Part shown: positions 1-6,344 of the stretch, in pieces | How positions within the stretch are numbered: the stretch's first letter is position 1 | How the letters are laid out: the number at the start of each line of letters is the position of its first letter | The notes under the pieces: generated by a model | The model's input: only the letters and a program-made list of their open reading frames with translations | What the model was told of the DNA's origin: nothing | Databases searched by the model: none | Translations under genes and position numbers: made by a program | NCBI GenBank assembly: GCA_029777735.1 | Contig: JAKORR010000970.1 | Span: forward strand, 1 to 9,720 | Source of the DNA: Armatimonadota bacterium | GTDB taxonomy: Bacteria; Armatimonadota; Zipacnadia; Zipacnadales; FEN-943 | Direction of reading: 5' to 3' | DNA length: 9,720 nucleotides

Positions 1-228
1 GATGAATCTTTCGCCGCCAGGAAACCGTCGTGAGGGCCTAGGGCAAGAATAATCACAGGGCAACCGACGTCCAGCTGGGCTCCGGAGCAGAATATCGGCC
101 TACTTCAATGGGAAAACCAGCCACCTGCGTGCACCTGTTCCTGCCGGGCAGCGACAGCCACCAGCTGCCTTGGCCCTCTGGCCAAGTCTATCCTGCGGGA
201 AGTGTATACTTCCGGCGCAAATTGGTCC
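1..228. other. Upstream region with no convincing gene
   Basis: I find no supported gene here. The plus-strand frame entering from the left edge closes at a TGA (31-33), so at most about 10 codons of an upstream gene could be present. An open frame does run from ATG 108 into the S5 gene. Its first 68 codons lack a ribosome-binding site, do not resemble the S5 family and lie upstream of or across the promoter proposed at 229-258, so I treat them as non-coding. No tRNA-like fold or recognisable structured RNA was seen by eye. Confidence 0.5.
198..213. promoter_or_regulatory. Palindrome upstream of the rpsE promoter (possible operator)
   Basis: GGAAGT (198-203) and ACTTCC (208-213) form a perfect 6-bp inverted repeat around a 4-nt GTAT centre. 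It ends 15 nt upstream of the candidate -35 box at 229. The position would suit a transcription-factor site, but nothing identifies the regulator. The symmetry could be chance. Confidence 0.3.
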
Positions 229-258
229 TTGACTTAACTGCTCCGTGCCTGCTAAAGT
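229..258 (+). promoter_or_regulatory. Candidate sigma-70-type promoter for rpsE
   Basis: TTGACT (229-234, five of six to TTGACA) is followed after 18 nt by TAAAGT (253-258, four of six to TATAAT). Transcription would begin near 265, giving a leader of about 47 nt that contains the SD sequence used by the TTG start at 312. This supports the downstream start and argues against the long open frame from 108. It was found by consensus matching only. Confidence 0.5.
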
Positions 259-264
259 TGGAGG

Positions 265-295
265 TCCCCGGGGAATCACCGGGGGAAGAGTTTTT
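265..295 (+). promoter_or_regulatory. Leader hairpin of rpsE mRNA
   Basis: CCCCGG (266-271) can pair with CCGGGG (279-284) around a 7-nt loop, with a possible extra U-G pair (265/285). Five Ts follow at 291-295, just before the GGGGAGG SD. The element sits between the proposed transcription start and the ribosome-binding site. It could therefore affect initiation or early termination. The distance from the stem to the T-run is longer than in a canonical intrinsic terminator. Ribosomal-protein mRNAs are often autoregulated through leader structures, but no known S5-binding motif was recognised here. Confidence 0.3.
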
Positions 296-311
296 GGGGA
301 GGCTATCACTC

Positions 312-929
312 TTGGTTCAACGACAGCCACGCATTCCAAGACAAGAAGACGAGTTCGAAGACCGCGTAGTGAGAATCGACCGCACCCGCAAGACGGTCGC
401 CGGTGGCCGGGTGTTCAGCAGTCGCGCCGTTGTCGTGGTGGGCGACCGTCGTGGCCGTGTAGGACTTGGCATAGGGAAGGCCCGCAATGCGCCCGACGCC
501 GTGGCCAAGGCGCGTGAGCGTGCCAAGCGTGCCATGATCCGTGTCCCGCTCGACGGGTACACCATCCCTCACCAGGTGGTGGGCAAGTGCGGTGCTGCCG
601 AGGTACTGCTTAAGCCGGCTTCCCGAGGCACGGGGATCGTCGCCGGCGGTGCCGTGCGCCAGATCATTGAGGTCAGTGGTATCCGCGATGTGTTGACCAA
701 GTCGCTCGGCGAGGGGACAGTGTTCAACCGTGCCAGGGCCACCTTTGATGCTCTTAGGCGCCTCGAGAATCCTGCTGAGGTTGCGGCTTCCCGGGGCAAG
801 AGCGTCGAGGAGCTTTTGGGCCGCCGCGTAGTCGATCCTTACTATACCGCCGACGCCGAGGAGGCAGCTGCGACCGCCGCGGTCCCCGAGGCCGAGGAGG
901 AAGAAGAAGACACCGACGGCGACAGCTAG
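312..929 (+). CDS. rpsE: Small-subunit ribosomal protein S5 (uS5)
   Basis: S5 is a primary 30S protein acting in decoding fidelity and mRNA unwinding at the entry site. I chose TTG 312 because GGGGAGG (296-302) lies 9 nt upstream and the protein then starts at the usual distance before the conserved core; the 205 aa compare with about 165 in typical S5. The N-terminal double-stranded-RNA-binding-like domain spans roughly residues 15-80 (VVVGDRRGRVGLGIGKA at 41-57). The C-terminal domain follows, with GTIPH-like TIPHQVVGK at 84-92, GTGIVAGGAVR at 106-116 and RGKSVEELLG at 161-170. The last 25 or so residues form an acidic tail with 12 Asp/Glu. Two conserved spots look altered: FSS (35-37) where most S5 have FSF, and SLGEGTVFN (131-139) where most have SLGSxNPxN. 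Neither L18 upstream nor L30/L15 downstream is present, so the gene is outside the usual spc operon. Confidence 0.9.
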   Translation: MVQRQPRIPRQEDEFEDRVVRIDRTRKTVAGGRVFSSRAVVVVGDRRGRVGLGIGKARNAPDAVAKARERAKRAMIRVPLDGYTIPHQVVGKCGAAEVLLKPASRGTGIVAGGAVRQIIEVSGIRDVLTKSLGEGTVFNRARATFDALRRLENPAEVAASRGKSVEELLGRRVVDPYYTADAEEAAATAAVPEAEEEEEDTDGDS

Positions 930-964
930 CCCTTCCGTTCTCCGCTATCCCTGTGGTTTTTTCT

Positions 965-1002
965 CGCCCCGACATGACCGCCCTGCAGGTTATGCCGGGG
1001 CG
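965..1002 (+). other. Strong stem-loop between rpsE and argH
   Basis: The arms at 965-979 and 988-1002 pair over 15 positions with one A-C mismatch and one G-U, around an 8-nt loop. It lies 35 nt after the rpsE stop and is the only strong hairpin in this gap. The six-T run sits just before the stem (957-962), not after it, so neither strand shows a canonical intrinsic terminator. It may act as a 3'-end stabiliser, a pause site or a non-canonical terminator. Confidence 0.5.
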
Positions 1003-1067
1003 TGGTGTGTTGAGTGACCCTTCTTCCGGTGACCCCTCGGGGTATGGCGGAGAGCGGCCTGCCGTCT

Positions 1068-1073
1068 TAGAAT
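1068..1073 (+). promoter_or_regulatory. Possible -10 box upstream of argH
   Basis: TAGAAT (five of six to TATAAT) lies 46 nt before the argH start, in a short AT-richer patch after the stem-loop. No good -35 hexamer is seen at 16-18 nt spacing. The call rests on position and the -10 match alone. A promoter is expected here if rpsE and argH are separate transcripts. Confidence 0.25.
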
Positions 1074-1118
1074 ATCTCTGACCCTTTACTGGCTCTTCAG
1101 CCACGGGTGATCAACCAG

Positions 1119-2648
1119 ATGGCCGATTCCGTGAAGTCGAGCAAATTGTGGGGAGGGCGCTTCGCCTCAGACATCGACGACCTTGCGCTCGCTTACAGCG
1201 AATCTACGCTTGCTGACTCGCGTATGATCGCCGAGGACATTTGGGGGAGCGAAGCCCATGCCCTGATGCTGGGCGCCACGGGCATCATCCCCGAGGCTGA
1301 TCTACGTGAAATCCTGCGTTGGCTGGAGAAGGCACGGGAGGAATTTGAGGCCGGAAGATTGAAGCTGAAGCCAGAACTTGAGGATGTTCACATGAACGTC
1401 GAGTGGTACCTGCGGCAGGGCGCCGGGCCAGAAATGGGGGGACGCCTGCACACGGCGCGCTCCCGCAACGACCAGGTGGTCACCGACTGCCGTCTGCATC
1501 TGCGGACGCGACTCCTCAATGCGGTCGAGCTTATCGCTGCGCTGCAGGAAGTGCTGTTGAGTATTGCGGGGGCCCACTTGGACCACGTGATGCCTGGCTA
1601 CACGCATACGCAGCACGCTCAGCCGATATCGGTCGGCTTCTGGCTGTCAGGTCACGCGGCGGCGCTAGAGCGCGACGGTCAGCGCCTGCAGGAAGTCTTT
1701 GACCGCGTGAATCTCTGCCCGCTGGGAGCCTGCGCCTTGGCGGGCACGTCCCTGCCGACAAACCGAAGGCTAACGGCGCAGCTGCTGGGTTTTGACGGCT
1801 TAGTGGAGCATGCTCTCGACGCTGTGCAGAGCCGGGACTTCGTGCTGGAGACGTTGGCAGCGCTAGCGATCCTGGCGGCTGACCTGTCCCGCATCGCCGA
1901 GGAGATCGTGCTTTTCAGCACCTACGAGTACGGCCTGATCGAGCTGGATGACGCCTTCGCTTCCGGCAGCAGCATCATGCCTCAGAAGAAGAACCCGTGC
2001 ATGGCCGAGCTGGCCCGCTCGCGCACAGGGCTCGTCTACGGCCGGCTGGTGCAGGCGCTGACAATGATGAAAGCTTTGCCCAGCGGGTATAACAGGGACA
2101 TTCAGGAAGACAAGCCGCCACTGTGGGAGGCTTTGGACTCCCTGGAGGCGACGCTGCGAGTCATAGCAGGCATGATCGGCACGGCGCGACTGAAGCTCGA
2201 TCGCATGGCCGAGCTGCCCAGCGCCAACTTCGCGACCGCCACAGAACTGGCTAACTGGCTGGTGCGCGAACACGGGCTGCCCTTTCGCACAGCTCACGAG
2301 ATTGTAGGTGAGGTGGTGGGATCTCTAAGCCGTGAGGGCAAGAACTTCACAGACCTAGAGCGCACCCGCGAACTCCTGGCGCAGCACGACGTAGAGACAA
2401 CGCGGGACATGCTGAGCGAGCTTTTGGACCCAGCCGCCTGCATGCGGCGCCATACGTCCGAGGGTGGCACGGCTCCGGAGCAGGTAGCTCGGCAGATTAC
2501 CAGGCTGCGGTCGGGTATGGAGCAGCTTCGGAAGTGGGCAGCACAAAGGGCGCAGGCCATCGAGGACGCAAGGGAGCTCACGTCGCGCCTCGTACAGAGT
2601 GTGCTTGAGGGTACGCCTCTGGCTAACACCGGCTTGCCGGAGGTCTAG
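1119..2648 (+). CDS. argH: Argininosuccinate lyase
   Basis: This enzyme cleaves argininosuccinate to arginine and fumarate, the last step of arginine biosynthesis, as a cytoplasmic homotetramer of the fumarase/aspartase superfamily. I chose ATG 1119 because GGTGAT (1106-1111) sits 7 nt upstream. An in-frame GTG at 1107 would add four residues but has a poor SD. From ATG, the N-terminal KLWGGRF is at residues 9-15, HTARSRNDQV at 111-120, the catalytic-His region THTQHAQP at 162-169 and the superfamily signature GSSIMPQKKNP at 283-293 with the catalytic Ser. LPSGYNRDIQEDKP follows at about 320. The protein is 509 aa against about 460 for common homologues. The excess is a charged, probably helical C-terminal tail after the conserved GGTAPEQV. 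Only 2 nt separate it from pyrK. Confidence 0.95.
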   Translation: MADSVKSSKLWGGRFASDIDDLALAYSESTLADSRMIAEDIWGSEAHALMLGATGIIPEADLREILRWLEKAREEFEAGRLKLKPELEDVHMNVEWYLRQGAGPEMGGRLHTARSRNDQVVTDCRLHLRTRLLNAVELIAALQEVLLSIAGAHLDHVMPGYTHTQHAQPISVGFWLSGHAAALERDGQRLQEVFDRVNLCPLGACALAGTSLPTNRRLTAQLLGFDGLVEHALDAVQSRDFVLETLAALAILAADLSRIAEEIVLFSTYEYGLIELDDAFASGSSIMPQKKNPCMAELARSRTGLVYGRLVQALTMMKALPSGYNRDIQEDKPPLWEALDSLEATLRVIAGMIGTARLKLDRMAELPSANFATATELANWLVREHGLPFRTAHEIVGEVVGSLSREGKNFTDLERTRELLAQHDVETTRDMLSELLDPAACMRRHTSEGGTAPEQVARQITRLRSGMEQLRKWAAQRAQAIEDARELTSRLVQSVLEGTPLANTGLPEV

Positions 2649-2650
2649 AA

Positions 2651-3445
2651 ATGGCGCACGAGACCGCGGAAGTGGTGTGGAACGAGAGCATCACGCAGTG
2701 GCATTACTTGCTAGCGTTGAAAACCAAGCACGCGGCTGCTGCAGCTCAACCAGGGCAGTTCATCCACGTTCGCGTGGGTCCGACACACGATCCCCTGTTG
2801 CGCCGTCCGTTGAGTGTGCTGCGAACCGATCCAGGTACCGGCCAGCTTTGGGTTCTGGTGCGTGTGGTGGGTCGGGGCACGCGTCTGCTGGCTGAGATGG
2901 AGCCGGGAGCACGGCTTGACATCATGGGCCCCCTAGGCCGGGGCTGGCCAGAACCCCCACCGCAGGGCGACCTGATACTTGTCGCCGGGGGGGTGGGTGT
3001 CGCGCCTCTGATATTCTGGGCCGAAGTCCTGCAGAGCAGCTACCCAGCGTCCCACGTGCTGTCGATCTTTGGCGCAGCCCACGAAGGGGAACTAGCCTGC
3101 TGGCTGGAGTTGGCGGCGCGTTCAGACGAATTCTACGTCGCCACCGAGGACGGCAGCGCGGGCGAGAAGGGGCTGGCCGTAGACCTGCTGAGAGTTTATC
3201 TCGACCAGCGACGCGTCGGTGCTGTATACGCCTGCGGTCCACGAGGGATGCTGGCAGCCGCGGCGCGCCTGTGCGCCCGGGCCTCCGTGCCCTGCTACGT
3301 GGCCATGGAGCAGTGGATGGGCTGCGGTATCGGGGCCTGTCTGGGCTGCGTGGTGCCTGCGGCTGGCGGTGGCTACGTCCGCGTGTGCACTGACGGGCCG
3401 GTCTTCCGAGCTGATGAGCTTGACTGGGAGGTCTTGGTACAATGA
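2651..3445 (+). CDS. pyrK: Dihydroorotate dehydrogenase B, electron-transfer subunit (PyrK)
   Basis: PyrK carries FAD and a [2Fe-2S] cluster and passes electrons from PyrD-bound FMN to NAD+, so the heterotetramer oxidises dihydroorotate to orotate with NAD+. The 264-aa length fits the family. GGAGG (2639-2643) is 7 nt before the ATG and overlaps the end of argH. The ferredoxin-reductase-like FAD domain has the flavin motif RRPLS at 51-55. The nucleotide-binding domain has GGVGVAPL at 113-120 and ACGP at 194-197. The C-terminal cluster ligands are C225, C230, C233 and C246 in the Cx4Cx2CxnC arrangement of this family. The next gene, pyrD, overlaps it by 4 nt (ATGA), as expected for subunits made in equal amounts. 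Confidence 0.95.
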   Translation: MAHETAEVVWNESITQWHYLLALKTKHAAAAAQPGQFIHVRVGPTHDPLLRRPLSVLRTDPGTGQLWVLVRVVGRGTRLLAEMEPGARLDIMGPLGRGWPEPPPQGDLILVAGGVGVAPLIFWAEVLQSSYPASHVLSIFGAAHEGELACWLELAARSDEFYVATEDGSAGEKGLAVDLLRVYLDQRRVGAVYACGPRGMLAAAARLCARASVPCYVAMEQWMGCGIGACLGCVVPAAGGGYVRVCTDGPVFRADELDWEVLVQ

Positions 3446-4365
3446 GCGCTGAGCGGGTGGACCTGAGGGTGCAGGTGGGCCCTCTGGAGCTACCCTCGCC
3501 CCTCCTGGTGGCCTCGGGCACCTTTGGCTTCGGTCAGGAATACGCGCAATACGTTGACCTAGGCGCTCTGGGCGGAATAATGACCAAGGCGGTGACGATT
3601 GCTCCGCGCGAGGGCAACCCTGGGCCGCGGGTGTGGGAGACGAGTGCTGGAATGCTCAATTCCATCGGCCTGCAGAACCCGGGCCTTGATACGGTCATAG
3701 CCGAGAAGCTGCCCTTCCTGATAGAGCTTGGAGTGCCCATCATTGTCAACATCGCGGGGGAGACGATAGCTGAGTACGCGACCCTGGCGCAGCGGCTGGG
3801 TGAGGTTGAGGGCCTTGCCGCGCTGGAGGTGAACGTTTCCTGTCCGAACGTAGACCGGGGTGGCATGGAGTTTTGCCGTGAGATACCGGTGCTCCGTGAG
3901 CTGGTGGCGGCCGTTCGCGACGAGACGGAGCTACCGCTGATCGTGAAGCTGTCGCCAAATGTGGGCGATGTGGTGCCGACTGCCGAGGCCGCGCTCGAAG
4001 GTGGCGCGGAAGTCGTGTCGATGATCAATACGCTTGTGGGGATGGCCATAGACGCCGTGCGACGGCGGCCACGTCTGGCACACGTGACGGGGGGCCTGTC
4101 CGGCCCGGCTGTCAAGCCTATAGCCTTGGCAATGGTCTGGAGGGTGTGGCGGGCTCTTCAGTGTCCCGTCATCGGCATGGGTGGGATTTTCACGGGCGAA
4201 GACGCTGCTGAGTTCTTGCTCGCAGGAGCTTCTGCTGTGGCCGTAGGAACCGCCAGCTTCGTGGATCCCACCTCGGCCCAGCGAGTGAGGGAGGAACTGG
4301 TCGAGTTTTGCTGTGGGCAGGGGGTCGAAACTGTGCGCGAACTCACCGGCTCGCTGCGTGTCTAA
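3442..4365 (+). CDS. pyrD: Dihydroorotate dehydrogenase, class 1B catalytic subunit
   Basis: The product is an FMN-containing TIM barrel that converts dihydroorotate to orotate, the fourth step of UMP synthesis, in the cytoplasm. Features in order are ASGTFGFG at 24-31, the FMN-contacting TKAVT at 48-52, GNPGPRVWET at 58-67, MLNSIGLQNPG at 71-81, the active-site loop NVSCPN at 131-136 with Cys134 as catalytic base, VKLSPN at 168-173, GGLSGPAVKP at 217-226 and the phosphate-binding GMGGI at 245-249. A catalytic Cys, rather than the Ser of class 2 enzymes, and the adjacent pyrK place it in class 1B (NAD+-linked). The length of 307 aa is typical. Its ATG lies inside the pyrK stop (ATGA), which indicates translational coupling. 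Confidence 0.96.
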   Translation: MSAERVDLRVQVGPLELPSPLLVASGTFGFGQEYAQYVDLGALGGIMTKAVTIAPREGNPGPRVWETSAGMLNSIGLQNPGLDTVIAEKLPFLIELGVPIIVNIAGETIAEYATLAQRLGEVEGLAALEVNVSCPNVDRGGMEFCREIPVLRELVAAVRDETELPLIVKLSPNVGDVVPTAEAALEGGAEVVSMINTLVGMAIDAVRRRPRLAHVTGGLSGPAVKPIALAMVWRVWRALQCPVIGMGGIFTGEDAAEFLLAGASAVAVGTASFVDPTSAQRVREELVEFCCGQGVETVRELTGSLRV

Positions 4366-4506
4366 CTTGCCGGGATTCTATTCTATATAGAGTGAGCGGC
4401 GGAGCGTCTGGGGTACTGCCAAGAAGCTAGGTGCTGGGGGCACTGAGTAAGGTTCTCAGGGTCCTACACTCCACGCGGTCGCCGCCCGGAATTCGGAGAT
4501 GCGCCC
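4366..4506 (+). promoter_or_regulatory. Intergenic region with AT-rich palindrome, probable promoter region
   Basis: This 141-nt gap separates the argH-pyrK-pyrD run from the next gene set. It holds a perfect 10-nt palindrome TCTATATAGA (4382-4391), which overlaps a tandem TTCTA repeat (4376-4385) and stands out in GC-rich surroundings. TATATA (4384-4389) could be a -10 box, but no convincing -35 lies 16-18 nt upstream. A weak 5-bp hairpin CTGAG/CTCAG (4443-4459) lacks a T-tract, so no terminator for pyrD is supported. The GGAGA at 4495-4499 is the SD for the next gene. Confidence 0.35.
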
Positions 4507-5658
4507 TTGAAGACTTTGCCCAAGCTTCCCTTGTCTACGGCTGATCATGGTCGCCTGATGGCCCTTGTGCAGCCGTTGGTTGACGCGGCGCGTGTGGAAA
4601 TGCCCGACGGCACGCCCCTGTGGTGCCCAGATGCCGCCGGTCACTATCGGGGGGCGTGGCTGCGCGACTTCTGCTACCTGGTGGAGGGAGCGAGCGGCCT
4701 TGTTTCTGCCGGTGACGTGCTTAGGATCATCGATTTGTTCCTGCGGCACCAGGCCGAGGATGGCTCGGTCCCCACGCGCGTGATGGCCGACGGAGTCCCT
4801 GACTTCCGCGAGGGCCCGCGAGAGGACCCCATTGGCTCAGGGCCGCCGGTCGACAATCCTTCCTTCCTCGCCAAGCTACTATGCGCCTACGTCGATCTGA
4901 GCGGTGACTGGCAGGCTCTGGTGGATCGGCTCGACGCCGTGGCACAGGCGCTGGATTCCCTGCCCATTGACCGCCACGGTCTAGTTGTCATCGATCAGAA
5001 TCTGCCGCGTTCGGGATACGGCTTTACCGACTGTGTCAGCAAGACGGGCAAGGAGTTGTTCAGCTCGCTGCTCCGGTGGGAAGCCCTGCGGCGCCTAGCC
5101 GAGACCTGCCGGCGTTGGGAACTCCACGACGACGCGCATTTCTGGTATGAACTTGCGGTTCCCGTGCATGGGGCGCTGAGCCAATTCTACGACCCCAAGC
5201 GCCATCTATTCATGGCGGCGAGCGGCGACTGCCGACAGGCAGACATCTGGGGTAGCGCCTATGCCTGCGTCATCGGCGCCGCCACGGGTGGACAAGTGTC
5301 CGAGGTGGCTGCCTGGCTGCGCGGCAACCTGGACGCTTGGCACTGGAAAGGCCATGTGAGACACCTGCCGGCCGGAGAATACTGGGAGAGATTTTTGAGA
5401 CCCGTGCAGCCCGATCACTACCAAAACGGTGGCTACTGGGCTGTGCCCACGGGCTGGGTTGCGCAGGTGATAGCCGTGGAAGACACGAGCTTGGCCCGCC
5501 GTGTGGTTCTTGAGGCCCTGGAGGAATTCGAGCAGTATGGTGTCATGGAATGGATTCATCCTGAACACGGACGCCACACGCCCGGGTATCTGGCAAGCGT
5601 CTGCAACGTTTTGGGGGCTGTGATACCTTCGCGCCGTGTCGCGGCGGGATATGGATAG
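4507..5658 (+). CDS. Six-hairpin (alpha/alpha)6 glycosidase-like protein
   Basis: This 383-aa protein looks like a member of the six-hairpin glycosidase superfamily, whose families act on alpha-glucans, trehalose, mannosides and related sugars. The evidence is the pattern of long amphipathic helices with short motifs: WLRDF at 51-55, DNPSFLAKLL at 116-125, GYGFTDCVSKTGKELFSSLL at 170-189 and YQNGGYWAVPTGW at 305-317. The Asp in WLRDF and in FTDC, and a Glu such as that in KTGKE, are plausible catalytic or substrate-binding residues, but I cannot assign them. There is no signal peptide, so it is probably cytoplasmic. The start is TTG 4507, with GGAGA about 7 nt upstream; ATG 4558 is a weaker alternative. 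The gene stops 18 nt before a cupin gene. Substrate is unknown and enzymatic activity is unproven. Confidence 0.7.
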   Translation: MKTLPKLPLSTADHGRLMALVQPLVDAARVEMPDGTPLWCPDAAGHYRGAWLRDFCYLVEGASGLVSAGDVLRIIDLFLRHQAEDGSVPTRVMADGVPDFREGPREDPIGSGPPVDNPSFLAKLLCAYVDLSGDWQALVDRLDAVAQALDSLPIDRHGLVVIDQNLPRSGYGFTDCVSKTGKELFSSLLRWEALRRLAETCRRWELHDDAHFWYELAVPVHGALSQFYDPKRHLFMAASGDCRQADIWGSAYACVIGAATGGQVSEVAAWLRGNLDAWHWKGHVRHLPAGEYWERFLRPVQPDHYQNGGYWAVPTGWVAQVIAVEDTSLARRVVLEALEEFEQYGVMEWIHPEHGRHTPGYLASVCNVLGAVIPSRRVAAGYG

Positions 5659-5676
5659 GTCGAAGGAGAGCCGGAG

Positions 5677-6039
5677 GTGTATCTTGTCTTGCGCGAGCGT
5701 GAGCCCTACACGACCCTGGATGGAAGCCTGGTCTGGGAGTTGATTCGCCCGGAGGATGGCAGCTCTCGGGTGAGCGTGGCGCGTGCCTTCATCGCTGAGG
5801 GACAGAGGACATATCCTCATATGCACCGCACAAGCGAGGAGGTGTACTACATACTGCGCGGGCAGGGCGTAGTAGTTGTGGGCGGACAGGAGCATCCTGT
5901 GGCGCCCGGTGACGCCGTTCTGATACCAGCAGGAGCGGAACACTTCGCCTTTGGTGTCGGCGGGCCGCTGGAGTTGCTCGCTATCTGCGCTCCCCCCTAC
6001 CGGCACGATGATACGGACTTGACCGAGGCCTTAGCGTGA
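5677..6039 (+). CDS. Single-domain cupin protein
   Basis: This small beta-barrel metal-binding protein has 120 aa. Cupin motif 1 is seen as G42, H48, H50 and E54 or E55, ending at G62. Motif 2 is GDAVLIPAGAEHFAF at 78-92, with H89 completing the usual metal site of three His and one Glu. The start is GTG 5677, 8 nt after AAGGAG (5663-5668). Cupins of this size include sugar-phosphate isomerases, epimerases, dioxygenases and non-enzymatic sugar sensors, so the fold does not settle the role. Placement 18 nt after a glycosidase-like gene suggests, as inference, a sugar or sugar-phosphate ligand. The stop overlaps the start of the next gene (GTGA at 6036-6039), so translation is probably coupled. 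Confidence 0.85.
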   Translation: MYLVLREREPYTTLDGSLVWELIRPEDGSSRVSVARAFIAEGQRTYPHMHRTSEEVYYILRGQGVVVVGGQEHPVAPGDAVLIPAGAEHFAFGVGGPLELLAICAPPYRHDDTDLTEALA

Positions 6040-6344
6040 GAAAGCAGGATCTTCCTTCTAGTATCCGTCGGCGGGTGGAAGCGGCTGAGCGTCAGCTGCA
6101 GTGCCCGATCCTATTACGCGGAGCGCGTTGGCCAGATCCGACGCTCCGCGGCCACATCCTCCGGTCGCAAGGAGTCGTTGTGATAGAATATCGCGACGAC
6201 GTGGCAGGTTACTTTTGGCACTACGACATCATCAGTGAGTTGCTGGACCATGTGGAAGAAGGTCACTTGGTGGTTTCCCTGCGAGACGGGGGAGGCAAGA
6301 GCAAGAGCATTGAGGAGGTCCCGCATCTTGGTCCCGATTGCTGA
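6036..6344 (+). CDS. Unrecognised 102-aa protein
   Basis: I do not recognise this family. The GTG start overlaps the cupin stop (GTGA). Its 3' end overlaps the lipoprotein start by 17 nt and carries that gene's SD. This packing is the main support for it being a real gene. The protein begins with a basic helical stretch (residues 1-20). A hydrophobic/aromatic core follows: GVVVIEYRDDVAGYFWHYD at 46-64, then a predicted helix ISELLDHVEEG (65-75), a strand (HLVVSL, 76-81) and a polar tail. There is no signal peptide, membrane segment or cysteine motif. The compact alternating strand-helix pattern suggests a small soluble domain. Function is unknown. Confidence 0.7.
   Translation: MRKQDLPSSIRRRVEAAERQLQCPILLRGARWPDPTLRGHILRSQGVVVIEYRDDVAGYFWHYDIISELLDHVEEGHLVVSLRDGGGKSKSIEEVPHLGPDC

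Noticed and set aside
108..311. N-terminal extension of S5 from ATG 108 (273 aa)
   Set aside because: There is no SD at 108, the extra 68 residues do not resemble S5, and the region overlaps a good promoter. TTG 312 has GGGGAGG at ideal spacing.
957..962. T-run as the end of an intrinsic terminator for rpsE
   Set aside because: No stem ending directly before the run could be found; the strong stem lies after it.
2922..3521. Minus-strand open frame of 199 aa
   Set aside because: It is antisense to pyrK and the start of pyrD, and its Arg/Pro/Ser-rich composition is typical of a shadow frame.
3534..4115. Minus-strand open frame of 193 aa
   Set aside because: It is antisense to the conserved core of pyrD and its Ser/Thr/Pro-rich translation has no domain.
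4443..4459. Hairpin as a pyrD terminator
   Set aside because: The stem is only 5 bp and no T-tract follows.
5206..6006. Minus-strand open frame of 266 aa
   Set aside because: It lies opposite the glycosidase-like and cupin genes, spans their junction, has no recognisable domain and has low-complexity composition typical of antisense frames in GC-rich DNA.
6235..6327. Longer N-terminus for the lipoprotein
   Set aside because: It would overlap the 102-aa gene by over 100 nt and give a Trp/Arg-rich N-terminus in front of the signal peptide. TTG 6328 has a strong SD.
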